This document shows positions 18,004 through 26,662 of a stretch of DNA of 64,000 bases, piece by piece (within the stretch, counting starts at the first letter, position 1; the number at the start of each line of letters is the position of its first letter). A program made the position numbers and the translations under genes. Source of the stretch: Aquibium microcysteis (GTDB lineage: Bacteria; Pseudomonadota; Alphaproteobacteria; Rhizobiales; Rhizobiaceae); the NCBI RefSeq assembly GCF_014495845.1, contig NZ_CP061080.1, positions 981,001 to 1,045,000 on the forward strand, in the 5' to 3' direction. The notes beneath the pieces were generated by a model that ran no database searches, was not told the DNA's origin, and was given only the letters and a program-made list of their open reading frames with translations.

Positions 18004-18974
18004 TGGTCCGTCTTCTCCTGATCGCCGCGGCGATTGCGCTTCTCGCCGTCGCGCCCTTCCAGTTCTACTCGGTCACGCTGATGACGATCATGTGCTTCGT
18101 CGTCTTCGCCTGCTCGTTCAACCTGCTGCTCGGCTATTCCGGGCTCCTGTGCTTCGGCCACGCCATGTTCTTCGGCGGTGCGGCCTACGTCACGGGTTAT
18201 CTGCTCAAGTCGACCCCGCTCTCGATCGAACTGGCGATCCTCGCCGGCGCGGCCGCCAGCGGCCTGCTCGGGCTCTTCATCGGCCTGCTGACGATCCGCC
18301 GTCAGGGCATCCAGTTCGCCATGATCACGCTCGCCTTCTCGCAGTTCATCTATTTCATCCTGCTGCAGGCGCCGTTCACCGGCGGCGAGGACGGCATGCA
18401 GGCCATCCCGCGCAGCCCCCTGTTCGGCCTCTTCGACGTCGCCGACAACGGCACCTACTACTACGTCGTCGCCGCCATCACCCTGATCAGCGTCTTCGTC
18501 TACTACCGGGTGGTCCATTCGCCCTATGGCGAGATCCTGAAGGCGGTTCGCGACAACCAGCCGCGCGTGGAATCGCTGGGCTTCGACCCGGAGCGCATCA
18601 AGCTGCTCGCCTTCGTCATCTCGGCGACCATGGCGGGCGTGGCGGGCGGCATGAAGGCGACCGTCTACCAGTTCGCGACGCTGACCGACGCCTCCTGGCC
18701 CATCTCGGCCGAGGTCATCCTGATGACGCTGCTCGGTGGCCTCGGCACGCTGCTCGGACCGATCTTCGGCGCCGGCATCATCATCTGGCTCAACGACTAT
18801 CTCGCCGGCTTCGGCGAGTGGGCGCTGATCAGCCAGGGCGTCATTCTGCTCGTCGTGATCGTCTTCTTCCGCCGCGGCTTCGTCGGCGAGCTGTCGGCGC
18901 TGGCGACCTTCCTCGCCAGCCGCCGCAAGGGCGAGGCGAAGGCCGACGCGCCGGGGCAGGCCCGGGCGCACTGA
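18003..18974 (+). CDS. ABC transporter permease, branched-chain type (LivM-like)
   Basis: This 323-residue membrane protein has many hydrophobic helices and the LivM blocks LLLGYSGLLCFGHAMFFGGA, IRRQGIQFAMITLAFSQ and MTLLGGLGTLLGPIFGAG. The C-terminal 25 residues are a polar tail. It pairs with LivH. It is the last gene of this half of the operon and converges on the IclR gene, with a GC-rich hairpin between them. Confidence 0.93.
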   Translation: MVRLLLIAAAIALLAVAPFQFYSVTLMTIMCFVVFACSFNLLLGYSGLLCFGHAMFFGGAAYVTGYLLKSTPLSIELAILAGAAASGLLGLFIGLLTIRRQGIQFAMITLAFSQFIYFILLQAPFTGGEDGMQAIPRSPLFGLFDVADNGTYYYVVAAITLISVFVYYRVVHSPYGEILKAVRDNQPRVESLGFDPERIKLLAFVISATMAGVAGGMKATVYQFATLTDASWPISAEVILMTLLGGLGTLLGPIFGAGIIIWLNDYLAGFGEWALISQGVILLVVIVFFRRGFVGELSALATFLASRRKGEAKADAPGQARAH

Positions 18975-18994
18975 GCCGGGCATCCGCGTTTCGC

Positions 18995-19016
18995 GCCGGC
19001 CGCCCGCGCGGCCGGC
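18995..19016. terminator. GC hairpin between convergent livM-like and iclR genes
   Basis: GCCGGCCGC (18995-19003) and GCGGCCGGC (19008-19016) form a perfect 9-bp stem with a 4-nt loop, directly after the iclR stop on the minus strand. It may act in both directions. There is no T tract, so the termination role is tentative. Confidence 0.45.
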
Positions 19017-19808
19017 TCAGAACCCGATGTCGATCGGCTGGTCGAACGGATCGGTCGGCTGCACGGCCCGCGCCGCCCGCTGCAGCGCAGCCAGATAGCG
19101 GTCGCGGTTCTGGCGGATCCGCTCGGCCGCGCCGCCGAGCCCCAGAACCACCGGCTGGTTCTGGATCGTGACCGGCAGGAGCACGCAGATCGTTCCGCCG
19201 CCGAGGAAGGGCACGTTCTCGGTCCAGCAGAATCCGGTTTTCCGGACCTCCCGCACCTTCTCCATCATGTCGGCGATCTTCACGCGGTCCGCGGGCTTCG
19301 GCGTCGCGATGTTGGCACGGCGCACGATGTTGTCGATCTTGTCGTCGGGCATCGTCGACAGGAGCATCCAGCCGACCGCCGACTGCGTCAGCGGCCGCAG
19401 CGTGCCTTCGTCGACGTGGAACCGCAGCGCATGCACCGACTGGATGATCTGGATGTACTGCAGGTAGACGTCGTTGCGGATGCCGATCGACACCGTCTCC
19501 CCGGTCGCCGCATGCACGTCGCGCATCGCGTCGAGCACCCGGCTGGTGCCGAACAGGGCCCGCGGTATCCAGTCTCCGAGCGACGTCACCTTGGGTGTGG
19601 GGAAATAGAGGCGGTCGCTGCGGTCGAAGTTCAGGTAGCCGAGCGTCACCAGCGTCTTCAGCAGCACCGTCGTGCTCGACTGCGGATAGCCGAGTGCGAT
19701 GGCGATCTCCGACATCGCCCGTGGCTGCCTAACGCGCTTGAAATATTCGAGGATCTCGATCGCCCGTGTAGCCGACTTGACCTGCGAGTTCTGCATCGGA
19801 CGGTCCAT
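19017..19808 (-). CDS. IclR-family transcriptional regulator
   Basis: The 263-residue protein has an N-terminal winged helix (residues about 10-65, with ALGYPQSSTTVLLKTLVTLG as helix-turn-helix) and a C-terminal IclR effector domain with GETVSIGIRNDVYLQYIQII and SAVGWMLLS. IclR proteins of catabolic clusters control uptake and beta-oxidation-type genes in response to pathway intermediates. It is divergent from the SDR and substrate-binding-protein genes and convergent with the ABC genes. A start at residue 5 (19796) is also possible. A TTCACA-like inverted repeat at 19823-19836 lies just upstream, which suggests autoregulation. Confidence 0.9.
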   Translation of the reverse strand: MDRPMQNSQVKSATRAIEILEYFKRVRQPRAMSEIAIALGYPQSSTTVLLKTLVTLGYLNFDRSDRLYFPTPKVTSLGDWIPRALFGTSRVLDAMRDVHAATGETVSIGIRNDVYLQYIQIIQSVHALRFHVDEGTLRPLTQSAVGWMLLSTMPDDKIDNIVRRANIATPKPADRVKIADMMEKVREVRKTGFCWTENVPFLGGGTICVLLPVTIQNQPVVLGLGGAAERIRQNRDRYLAALQRAARAVQPTDPFDQPIDIGF

Positions 19809-19822
19809 TGGCGAGGCGGAGA

Positions 19823-19836
19823 TTCAGAGATGTGAA
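19823..19836. promoter_or_regulatory. TTCAGA-N2-TGTGAA inverted repeat, candidate IclR operator (site 3)
   Basis: The site lies 15 bp upstream of the iclR start codon. It matches the sites at 10587 and 12352 with one arm mismatch. It could control iclR itself and the divergent SDR and binding-protein genes. Confidence 0.5.
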
Positions 19837-20244
19837 ACTGCCCGCCACGTACGAGTTTGTCTGGTTCCGGCGCACTCCGCATGACAATGTATCGCTCGTC
19901 AAGGCCGAACACGCCGTGGCGCCGGGAGGAGACGAGACGGACGGCCCTTGGGAACGTCCGCGGCGGGAGGAGGATGAGCCATGCGGCTCGGGATCCTTAT
20001 CGAACGATTTGTGCGGCAGTGCCGGCAAGGGAACGCTGTGGCGCGGCCCTGCGCTGGGGCGCGCCGACGGGCAGCGTTCGCCCGCGCTGGAAGCGTCACC
20101 GCGGGGCATGTGCGGCGCGCCCCTCCGCGGGGGCGCCTGTCTGCCGGGGTGCCGGCGGTCGCCCCCGGGCGTGACGGCCGGGCGGCCGCGGCGGTTTAGC
20201 CGGACGCAATGGAACGGGACGTGGACATGCAGGAAAGAACGACG
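19837..20244. other. 408-bp leader region without a convincing gene
   Basis: This gap separates iclR from the SDR gene. It contains a very strong purine-rich Shine-Dalgarno-like run (GGGAGGAGG, about 19966-19974) before ATGs at 19975 and 19981. These open short frames of about 66 and 72 codons, rich in Arg and Ala, with weak third-position GC bias. I do not recognise either product. They may be a leader peptide or chance. The rest is GC-rich with no clear repeat. Confidence 0.3.
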
Positions 20245-21003
20245 ATGGCAGGCAGGCTCGCGGGGCGCGTGGCGCTCGTGACCGGTGGCGGCCGCGGTAT
20301 CGGCCGCGCGATCTCGGAGGCCTTCGCCCGCGAGGGCGCCGCGGTCGGCGTGCTCGACCTGAAGCCCGAGATCGCAGGCGAGGCCGCCGACGCGATCAAT
20401 GCGGCGGGCGGCCGGGCCATCCCGCTCGTCGGAAACGTGGCGAAGCGCGCCGACGTCTTCGAGGCCGCCGCGCGGCTCGAAGCCGCCTTCGGGCCGACGA
20501 CGATCCTCGTCAACAACGCCATGTTCAACCGATACGGCCCGCTCCTGGAGCAGGACGAGAAGACCATCGGCCTGATGATCGACGTCGGCTTCAAGGGCGT
20601 GATCTGGGGCTATCAGGCCGTCGTGCCGCAGATGGAGAAGGCCGGCGGCGGCTCGATCGTCAACATCGCGTCGCCGGCGGCGCTGCTCGCCATGCGGCAC
20701 GGCGTGATGTACAGCGCCGTCAAGGCGGCCGTCCAGGCATCCACCCGCTCGGCCGCGGCCGAATTCGGCCCGCTGAACATCCGCGTCAACGCCATCGCGC
20801 CGGGCTCGACGCGCACCGACGGCGCCAACCTCGTCGTCGACGAGGCGGGCTGGGAGCGGCGACGCCAGAAGGTGCCGCTCGGCCGGCTGGGCGAGCCGGA
20901 GGACATCGCCAATGCCGCCGTCTTCCTGGCCGGCCCCGAATCCGGCTGGGTCAGCGGCGACATGATGCTCGTCGACGGCGCCATGACGTTCGCATTCTCG
21001 TGA
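20245..21003 (+). CDS. SDR-family NAD(P)-dependent oxidoreductase
   Basis: This is a classical short-chain dehydrogenase of about 252 residues. It has the cofactor motif TGGGRGIG near the N-terminus, the NNAM segment, Ser in IVNIASPAALL, and Tyr/Lys in VMYSAVKAA (YxxxK). The C-terminus is the usual SGDMMLVDGAMTFAFS type. I chose the ATG at 20245 because AGGAAAG ends 8 bp before it and the protein then begins MAGRLAGRVALVTGGG, as in homologues. Starts at 20209 and 20227 have weaker ribosome binding sites. It probably oxidises or reduces a hydroxyl or ketone of the pathway substrate. Confidence 0.88.
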   Translation: MAGRLAGRVALVTGGGRGIGRAISEAFAREGAAVGVLDLKPEIAGEAADAINAAGGRAIPLVGNVAKRADVFEAAARLEAAFGPTTILVNNAMFNRYGPLLEQDEKTIGLMIDVGFKGVIWGYQAVVPQMEKAGGGSIVNIASPAALLAMRHGVMYSAVKAAVQASTRSAAAEFGPLNIRVNAIAPGSTRTDGANLVVDEAGWERRRQKVPLGRLGEPEDIANAAVFLAGPESGWVSGDMMLVDGAMTFAFS

Positions 21004-21089
21004 TCCATCGCGGCATGAGCCGTCGATGCAACCGTCTTCGATCGGGGTGATCTCCGGGGCATCGAAGATACTGAAGTGGAGGAAATGAC

Positions 21090-22316
21090 ATGAAGAAGCA
21101 TGTGTTCAGATACGCGGTCGCCGGCCTGCTGGCCTCGACCGTCCTCGTCCCGTCGGCCTTTGCCGAGGGCATCTCGGGTGACGTGGTCAAGATCGGCGTC
21201 ATGAACGACCAGTCCGGCCCCTATGCCGACAACGGCGGTCCGGGCACCGTCGAGGCCGCCCGCATGGCCATCGAGGATTTCGGCGGCGAGGTGAACGGCA
21301 AGAAGATCGAACTGGTCATCGCCGACGACCAGAACAAGCCCGACATCGGTGCGGCGATCGCGCAGAAGTGGGTCGACGACGAGGGCGTCGATGCCATCGT
21401 CGGCGGTTCGGCCTCGTCGATCGCCATCGCGATCCAGGCCATGATGGCGGAGAAGAAGAAGCCCTACATGCTGGCCGGCACCGCGTCTTCGGGCCTGACC
21501 AACGACGCCTGCTCGCCCATGGGCACGCAGTGGGTCCTCGACACCTATTCGCTCGCCAAGGGCGTCATCAAGTCGATGATCGCTGCCGGCAACGAGACCT
21601 ACTACTTCATCACCGTCGACTACACCTTCGGCAAGCAGTGGCAGGCCGACGCGACCAAGTTCATCGAGGATGCCGGCGGCAAGGTGCTGGGCTCGGTGCT
21701 GCATCCGCTCAACAGCAACGACTTCTCGTCCTACCTCCTGCAGGCGCAGGCGAGCGGTGCCGACGTCATCGTGCTGGCCAATTCGGGCGCGGACTTCGCC
21801 AACGCGGTCAAGCAGTCGCAGGAATTCGGCATCCAGGCCGGCGGCCAGCAGGTCGTGGCGCTCGGGCTGCAGATCAACCAGGTGCACGGCATCGGCCTCG
21901 ACGCGGTCAAGGGCATGTCGATCGTCACGCCCGGCTACTGGGATCTGAACGACGAGACCCGCGAATTCGCCGACCGCTTCAAGAAGCGTTTCCGCGACCG
22001 CATCCCCAACGAGACCATGGCCGGCACCTACAGCGCGATCACCCACTATCTGAAGGCCGTCAAGGAAACCGGCACGGACGATGGCGAGGCGGTCGTGGCC
22101 AAGATGCACGAGATGCCGGTCAACGACTTCCAGATGAAGGACGTCAAGATCCGCAAGGACGGGCAGGTGATGCGGCCGATGTATGCGGTGACCATCAAGA
22201 GCCCCGACGAGGTGAAGCAGCCCTACGACTACTACACCGTCACCTCGACGATCCCCGCCGAAGACGTGTGGCGGCCGGCTTCCGAGAGCAACTGCCCGCT
22301 GCTCAAGACCCAGTAA
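21090..22316 (+). CDS. ABC transporter substrate-binding protein, branched-chain type (LivK-like)
   Basis: The 408-residue protein has a signal peptide (hydrophobic core YAVAGLLASTVLV, predicted cleavage after AFA). Its two-lobe periplasmic binding fold begins VKIGVMNDQSGPYADNGGPG. Conserved family parts include GKKIELVIADDQNKPDIGAA and VGGSASSIAIAIQ. It is the periplasmic receptor for the ABC genes at 15575-18974, separated from them by iclR and the SDR. GGAGG precedes the ATG. A strong hairpin follows the stop and may keep the level of this transcript high relative to downstream genes. Confidence 0.92.
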   Translation: MKKHVFRYAVAGLLASTVLVPSAFAEGISGDVVKIGVMNDQSGPYADNGGPGTVEAARMAIEDFGGEVNGKKIELVIADDQNKPDIGAAIAQKWVDDEGVDAIVGGSASSIAIAIQAMMAEKKKPYMLAGTASSGLTNDACSPMGTQWVLDTYSLAKGVIKSMIAAGNETYYFITVDYTFGKQWQADATKFIEDAGGKVLGSVLHPLNSNDFSSYLLQAQASGADVIVLANSGADFANAVKQSQEFGIQAGGQQVVALGLQINQVHGIGLDAVKGMSIVTPGYWDLNDETREFADRFKKRFRDRIPNETMAGTYSAITHYLKAVKETGTDDGEAVVAKMHEMPVNDFQMKDVKIRKDGQVMRPMYAVTIKSPDEVKQPYDYYTVTSTIPAEDVWRPASESNCPLLKTQ

Positions 22317-22332
22317 GCCCTCCCAAGGCTCC

Positions 22333-22358
22333 GGCGAAGGGGCTTCGGCCCCTTCGCC
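22333..22358 (+). terminator. 11-bp hairpin with TTCG tetraloop after the substrate-binding protein
   Basis: GGCGAAGGGGC (22333-22343) pairs perfectly with GCCCCTTCGCC (22348-22358) around a TTCG loop, 17 bp after the stop. No T run follows. It is therefore more likely an mRNA-stabilising or partial-termination element inside the operon than a full terminator. Confidence 0.7.
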
Positions 22359-22384
22359 ACTCTCCGATCCTCCAAGGCATGTCC

Positions 22385-23284
22385 ATGAACCCGAAGTTCC
22401 ATCTCGTCTCGCGGGACGCTGATCTGTTGGGCGAGAGCCCCGTCTGGGACGGTCGCGACCGCACCCTCTACTGGGTCGACGGCGTCTCGCGGCTGATCCA
22501 CGCGCATGATCCCGCCACGGGTGCGTTCCGGTCCTGGAAGACGCCCTCGATGGTCGGCTCGATCGCGCTCGGCGCCGGCCGGACGCTGGTCGCCGGCCTC
22601 GCCGACGGCATATGGGAACTCGACCTCGACACGGGCGCCTTCAGTCCGATCTTCAAGCCGGAACCCGACCCCAGGGTCCGCTTCAACGACGGCAAGAACG
22701 ACCGCTTCGGCCGCTTCCTGTGCGGCACGATGGGCGTGCACGCCGATCCGCTCGGCAAGCTCTGGCGCGTCGACCGCGACGGACGCTCCGAGGTCTTCGC
22801 CACCGGCATCCGCATCTTCAACGCGCTCTGCTTCAGTCCCGACGGCCGTACGATGTATTTCGCCGACAGCCTCGATCGCGCCATCCGCGCCTTCTCCTAC
22901 GGTCCGGGCGACACGCCGGTGGGAGATCCGCGCCTGCTCGTCGACACGAACCCATGGGATTCGGGCCCGGACGGCGCCACCGTCGATGCCGACGGCTGCA
23001 TCTGGGTCTGCCTGGTACAGGTTGGCAAGATCGCCCGCTTCACGCCCGCCGGCAAGCTCGACCGCATGATCGAGGCACCGACCGACATGCCTTCCTGCGT
23101 CGCTTTCGGCGGCGACGACCTCTCGACGCTCTACGTCACCTCGATCAAGGATTCCGGCTCCGGCCGCGCGATCTCGCGCCATCCGCAGGGCGGCTGCCTC
23201 TTCGCCATCGAAGGGCTGGGAGTCCGCGGTCTGCCCGAGACCCGCTTCGGCGAAACGACCGAAACGATCGCGAAGGCCTCCTGA
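22385..23284 (+). CDS. SMP-30/gluconolactonase-family lactonase (second copy)
   Basis: This is a six-bladed propeller of about 299 residues with the SMP-30 ligand blocks: Glu in LLGESPVWD, Asn in RFNDGKNDRFGRFLCGTMG, Asn in FNALCFSPDGRTMYFADS and Asp in SGPDGATVDADGCIWVC. ATG at 22385 has AAGG 7 bp upstream; the in-frame ATG at 22379 has no room for one. Its stop overlaps the start of the CoA ligase gene (TGATG at 23282). In this cluster it may hydrolyse the lactone produced by the monooxygenase encoded at 28611, before CoA activation. That role is inferred from gene order. Confidence 0.87.
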   Translation: MNPKFHLVSRDADLLGESPVWDGRDRTLYWVDGVSRLIHAHDPATGAFRSWKTPSMVGSIALGAGRTLVAGLADGIWELDLDTGAFSPIFKPEPDPRVRFNDGKNDRFGRFLCGTMGVHADPLGKLWRVDRDGRSEVFATGIRIFNALCFSPDGRTMYFADSLDRAIRAFSYGPGDTPVGDPRLLVDTNPWDSGPDGATVDADGCIWVCLVQVGKIARFTPAGKLDRMIEAPTDMPSCVAFGGDDLSTLYVTSIKDSGSGRAISRHPQGGCLFAIEGLGVRGLPETRFGETTETIAKAS

Positions 23285-25389
23285 TGCTCGACCGTACCGA
23301 CGCGCTCTCGGCCCTGCTCGCGCCGAACTCGATCGCCCTCGTCGGCGCCTCCGACGATGCCCAGCGCATCGGCGGCCGGCCGCTGCGCTATCTGCGCGAG
23401 GGCGGCTATCGCGGCGCCGTCTATCCGGTGAATCCGAAGCGAGACACCGTGCAGGGCCTGCGCGCCTATGCCTCCATCGCCGACCTGCCGGAAACGCCCG
23501 ATGTCGCGATCCTCGCCGTCCCGGCGTCGGGAACGCTCGACGCCGTGCGTGCCTGCGCCGACCGCAAGGTCAAGGCGGCGATCGTCTTCACCGCCGGTTT
23601 CGCCGAGACCGACGAGGCGGGCCGGGCGATCCAGGACCAGATGACCGGCATCGCCCGCGAGAGCGGCATGCGCCTGCTCGGCCCCAACTGTCTTGGCGTG
23701 TTCAGTTCGGCGACCGGCTACTACGGCACCTTTTCGGCGATCCTGGACGGCGCCTTCATCGCGCCCGGTCCTGTCGGCGTCGTGTCGCAGAGCGGCGCCT
23801 ACGGCTCGCACATCGCCCATCTGGCACGCCAGCGCGGGCTCGGCATCGGCCACTGGATCACCACCGGAAACGAATGCGACGTCGACGTCGCCGAGGCGCT
23901 GCGCTGGATGGTCGAGCAGCCGGACGTCAACGTCGTGATGGCCTACGCCGAAGGCATCCGCAACCGCGACGCCTTTGTCGAGGCGCTCGAAGTGGCGCGC
24001 GAACGCGAGAAGGCGATCGTCTTCATGAAGGTCGGCCGCTCCGAGGTCGGCGCGCATGCGGTGAGCTCGCACACGGCCGCGCTCGCCGGCTCCGACGCCG
24101 TCTTCGACGCGGTGTTCCGCCAGTACGGCGTCTGGCGGGCGAAGACCACCGCCGAACAGCTCGACGTCGCCTATGCCTGCTCGCGCGGCCTCTATCCGGC
24201 CGGCAACACGCTCGGCATCTTCACCCTGTCGGGCGGCTTCGGCATCCAGATGGCCGACGACGCCGAGGCCGCCGGCCTCGACGTGGCGCCCATGCCGGAG
24301 GAGGCGCAGGCCGAGCTGAAGGCGATGCTGCCCTACGCCTCGCCGCGCAATCCGGTCGACGCGACGGCGCAGGCGCTCACCGACCTGCCGCTGATGACGA
24401 AATACGTCGCGGCGATGCTGGAGAAGGGTGGCTACGATTTCTTCACGGGCATCTTCGGCAGCGGTCCGGCGAGCCCCACCTTCGCGGGCCGGCTGCGCGA
24501 GGTGCTGGAGACGGCGTCCGCCGCCTCGCGCGGCACCATCATGGCGCTCACCATGTCGGCACCGCCGGAGATCGTCCGCTCCTACGAGGAGAAGGGCTTT
24601 CTCGTCCACGAGGACGGCACCGCCCTGATGAACGCGCTCGGGGCGCTCGTCCACTTCCGCCGCTCCTTCGATCAGGCGAAGGCCGCGCACGGGCAGGTTC
24701 CCGCGGCCGAGCCCGTCGCGATCGGCAGGGACGCGATCGGTGAGCACGAGGCCAAGCGAATCCTGTCGGCCGCCGGCATCCCGTTCCCGCAGGAGGCGCT
24801 GGTGAGGGTGGGGGAGGACGCCGGTGCCGCCGCTGCCGCGATCGGCTTCCCGGTCGTCGTCAAGATCGCCTCGCCCGACATCGCCCACAAGACCGAGATC
24901 GGCGGCGTGATCGTCGGCCCGAAGGACGAGGCGGAAGCGCGGGCCGCCGCCGCCGAGATCCTCGCGAGGGCCGCCAAGCATCGTCCGGACGCGCGGATCG
25001 ACGGCCTGCTCGTCTCGCCGATGATCGCTGGCGGCGTCGAGGTCATCGCCGGGGTGACCAGCGACCCGGCCTTCGGCCCGGTGGTGATGTTCGGCCTCGG
25101 CGGCGTCTTCGTCGAGGTGCTGAAGGACGTCACCTTCCGCGCCGCGCCTTTCGACGTCGCCGAGGCGCACCGCATGATCCGCGAGATCCGCGGCTTTCCC
25201 ATGCTCGAAGGCGTCCGCGGTGCCCCACCTGCCGACGTCGACGCGCTGGCGCGGATGCTGTCGGACCTGTCGCGCTTCGCCGCCGCCAATGCCGCGGGCA
25301 TCGAGAGCATCGACCTGAACCCGGTGCGGGTGCTGGAGCGGGGCAGGGGGCTCGTCGCGCTGGATGCGCTGATCGTGCCGAGGGCCTGA
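23284..25389 (+). CDS. ADP-forming-type acyl-CoA ligase (CoA-binding, Succ-CoA-ligase-like and ATP-grasp domains)
   Basis: The 701-residue protein is a fusion of the alpha and beta modules of NDP-forming acyl-CoA synthetases. The N-terminal CoA-binding Rossmann domain starts [21 protein letters not shown]. The middle ligase domain has [22 protein letters not shown] and the [13 protein letters not shown] motif with the candidate phospho-His. The C-terminal ATP-grasp domain (about 490-700) has [20 protein letters not shown] and [13 protein letters not shown]. It would form acyl-CoA plus ADP and phosphate. It is the second acid-activating enzyme of the region and is coupled to the lactonase, so it could activate the opened hydroxyacid. 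Confidence 0.88.
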   Translation: MLDRTDALSALLAPNSIALVGASDDAQRIGGRPLRYLREGGYRGAVYPVNPKRDTVQGLRAYASIADLPETPDVAILAVPASGTLDAVRACADRKVKAAIVFTAGFAETDEAGRAIQDQMTGIARESGMRLLGPNCLGVFSSATGYYGTFSAILDGAFIAPGPVGVVSQSGAYGSHIAHLARQRGLGIGHWITTGNECDVDVAEALRWMVEQPDVNVVMAYAEGIRNRDAFVEALEVAREREKAIVFMKVGRSEVGAHAVSSHTAALAGSDAVFDAVFRQYGVWRAKTTAEQLDVAYACSRGLYPAGNTLGIFTLSGGFGIQMADDAEAAGLDVAPMPEEAQAELKAMLPYASPRNPVDATAQALTDLPLMTKYVAAMLEKGGYDFFTGIFGSGPASPTFAGRLREVLETASAASRGTIMALTMSAPPEIVRSYEEKGFLVHEDGTALMNALGALVHFRRSFDQAKAAHGQVPAAEPVAIGRDAIGEHEAKRILSAAGIPFPQEALVRVGEDAGAAAAAIGFPVVVKIASPDIAHKTEIGGVIVGPKDEAEARAAAAEILARAAKHRPDARIDGLLVSPMIAGGVEVIAGVTSDPAFGPVVMFGLGGVFVEVLKDVTFRAAPFDVAEAHRMIREIRGFPMLEGVRGAPPADVDALARMLSDLSRFAAANAAGIESIDLNPVRVLERGRGLVALDALIVPRA

Positions 25390-25411
25390 GGGAATGACCG
25401 GAGAGACGTGC

Positions 25412-25969
25412 ATGGACGACGCCAAGCTGACGGAACTGCTCGACCGGGAGGCGATCCGCGACTGCATCTTCCGCTACTGCCGCGGCATCGACCGCGCAGA
25501 CGAGGCGGCACTGCGCTCCTCCTACTGGGAGGACGCGCACGACTGCCATGGCGCCTATGTCGGGCCGGCGGACGGATTCATCCGGCATGCGCTGGAGGTC
25601 TTCCGCAAGGGCCCCCGCAACGTCCACCAGGTCTCCAACATCCTGATCGAGTTCGCCGGTCCGGAGGTTGCAGTCGTGGAGAGCTATTTCAACGCTCTGC
25701 AGCGCGGCCCAGACGGGTCGGGGACGGTGCGCCAGTATCTGCTCGCCGGCCGCTACTGCGACCGCTTCGAGAAGCGGGGCGGAGAGTGGCGGGTGGCCGA
25801 CCGCGTGGTGGCCTACGACTGGGTCGAGGAACAGCAGCCGCCCTCCGAGGACGAGGCCACGCGCTTCGGTCCGCGCCGGCCGATCGGCGCGGCCTTCCCG
25901 GACGACGCCATCTATGCCGCGATCCGCAAGGCCGCGACGGCGCGGCCGGCCCCGTCGGCGGCCTCGTGA
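25412..25969 (+). CDS. SnoaL-like/NTF2-fold protein
   Basis: The 185-residue protein matches the SnoaL-like polyketide cyclase/dehydratase group of the NTF2 fold. It has a helical start [20 protein letters not shown] followed by [18 protein letters not shown], then a beta-sheet with [12 protein letters not shown] and [19 protein letters not shown]. Members of this subgroup include ring-hydroxylating dioxygenase beta-like proteins and small dehydratases or isomerases. GGAGAG at 25400-25405 favours the ATG at 25412 over that at 25394. It sits between the CoA ligase and the flavin reductase. Its reaction is unknown. Confidence 0.8.
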   Translation: MDDAKLTELLDREAIRDCIFRYCRGIDRADEAALRSSYWEDAHDCHGAYVGPADGFIRHALEVFRKGPRNVHQVSNILIEFAGPEVAVVESYFNALQRGPDGSGTVRQYLLAGRYCDRFEKRGGEWRVADRVVAYDWVEEQQPPSEDEATRFGPRRPIGAAFPDDAIYAAIRKAATARPAPSAAS

Positions 25970-26053
25970 CGGTCCCGCGTGCAGCCGGTCGGCCCGAAGA
26001 GGCGCGCGTCCGGCAGGGCGCGGCGTGACGATCAGCCAGGGAGCGTGAAATCC

Positions 26054-26635
26054 GTGAGCAGGACACGATCGCCGGACGCATCGCTCTCCGACGTCGGTCC
26101 CGTGCCCGGCGAGCCTGCGGCGTGGGCGGCCGGGAAGGCACTGCCCGCAGGCATCGAGGAAACCGCGTTCAAGATGGCCATGCGCCAGGTCGCGAGTTCG
26201 GTCGCCGTCATCACCTCGCGCGCCGGCAGCCGCATCAACGGCCTGACCGCCACCGCGGTCTGCTCCGTCTCGGCCAGCCCGCCGGTGCTTCTGGCCTGCG
26301 TCAACAAGGGCGCGTCCGCCGAAGCCATCATCGCCGAGAGCGGCGTCTTCGCCGTGAATTTCCTGACGGAGCAACAGCACGTCGTCGCGCGTCTGTTCTC
26401 CACCTCCAAGCTCAGCCCCGAGGAGCGGTTCGGCGAGGGCCGCTGGCAGGTGCAGGCCACCGGCGCTCCGGTTCTGGAAGGCGCTCTGGCGAGTTTCGAC
26501 TGCCTCGTCGAGAACTGCATCGCGTCGGGTACCCACAGCATCTATTTCGGCCGGGTCGTGGCGGCGGAATCGCTCGACCAGGAAGGACTGATCTATCGCG
26601 ACGGCTCGTTCCGTCGCCTCGCGCCCGTCACCTGA
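26054..26635 (+). CDS. Flavin reductase-like protein (two-component monooxygenase partner)
   Basis: The 193-residue FMN-binding split-barrel protein contains FKMAMRQVASSVAVITSRAG, NGLTATAVCSVSASPPVLLACVN and AVNFLTEQQHVVARLFST, the conserved flavin reductase domain blocks. It supplies reduced FMN or FAD to a partner oxygenase. The likely partner is the luciferase-like enzyme at 28611. I take GTG 26054 as start, since GGGAG lies 10 bp upstream. GTG 26045 or an upstream ATG at 25979 cannot be excluded. The N-terminal 35 residues before the domain are a polar extension. Confidence 0.82.
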   Translation: MSRTRSPDASLSDVGPVPGEPAAWAAGKALPAGIEETAFKMAMRQVASSVAVITSRAGSRINGLTATAVCSVSASPPVLLACVNKGASAEAIIAESGVFAVNFLTEQQHVVARLFSTSKLSPEERFGEGRWQVQATGAPVLEGALASFDCLVENCIASGTHSIYFGRVVAAESLDQEGLIYRDGSFRRLAPVT

Positions 26636-26662
26636 CGCGCGCCGGCCGGGGAGGATACGGAC

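Noticed and set aside
19975..20199. Small genes after the strong GGGAGGAGG site
   Set aside because: The Shine-Dalgarno-like run is good, but the products are Arg/Ala-rich with weak codon bias and no recognisable features, so they are left as a note on the leader region.
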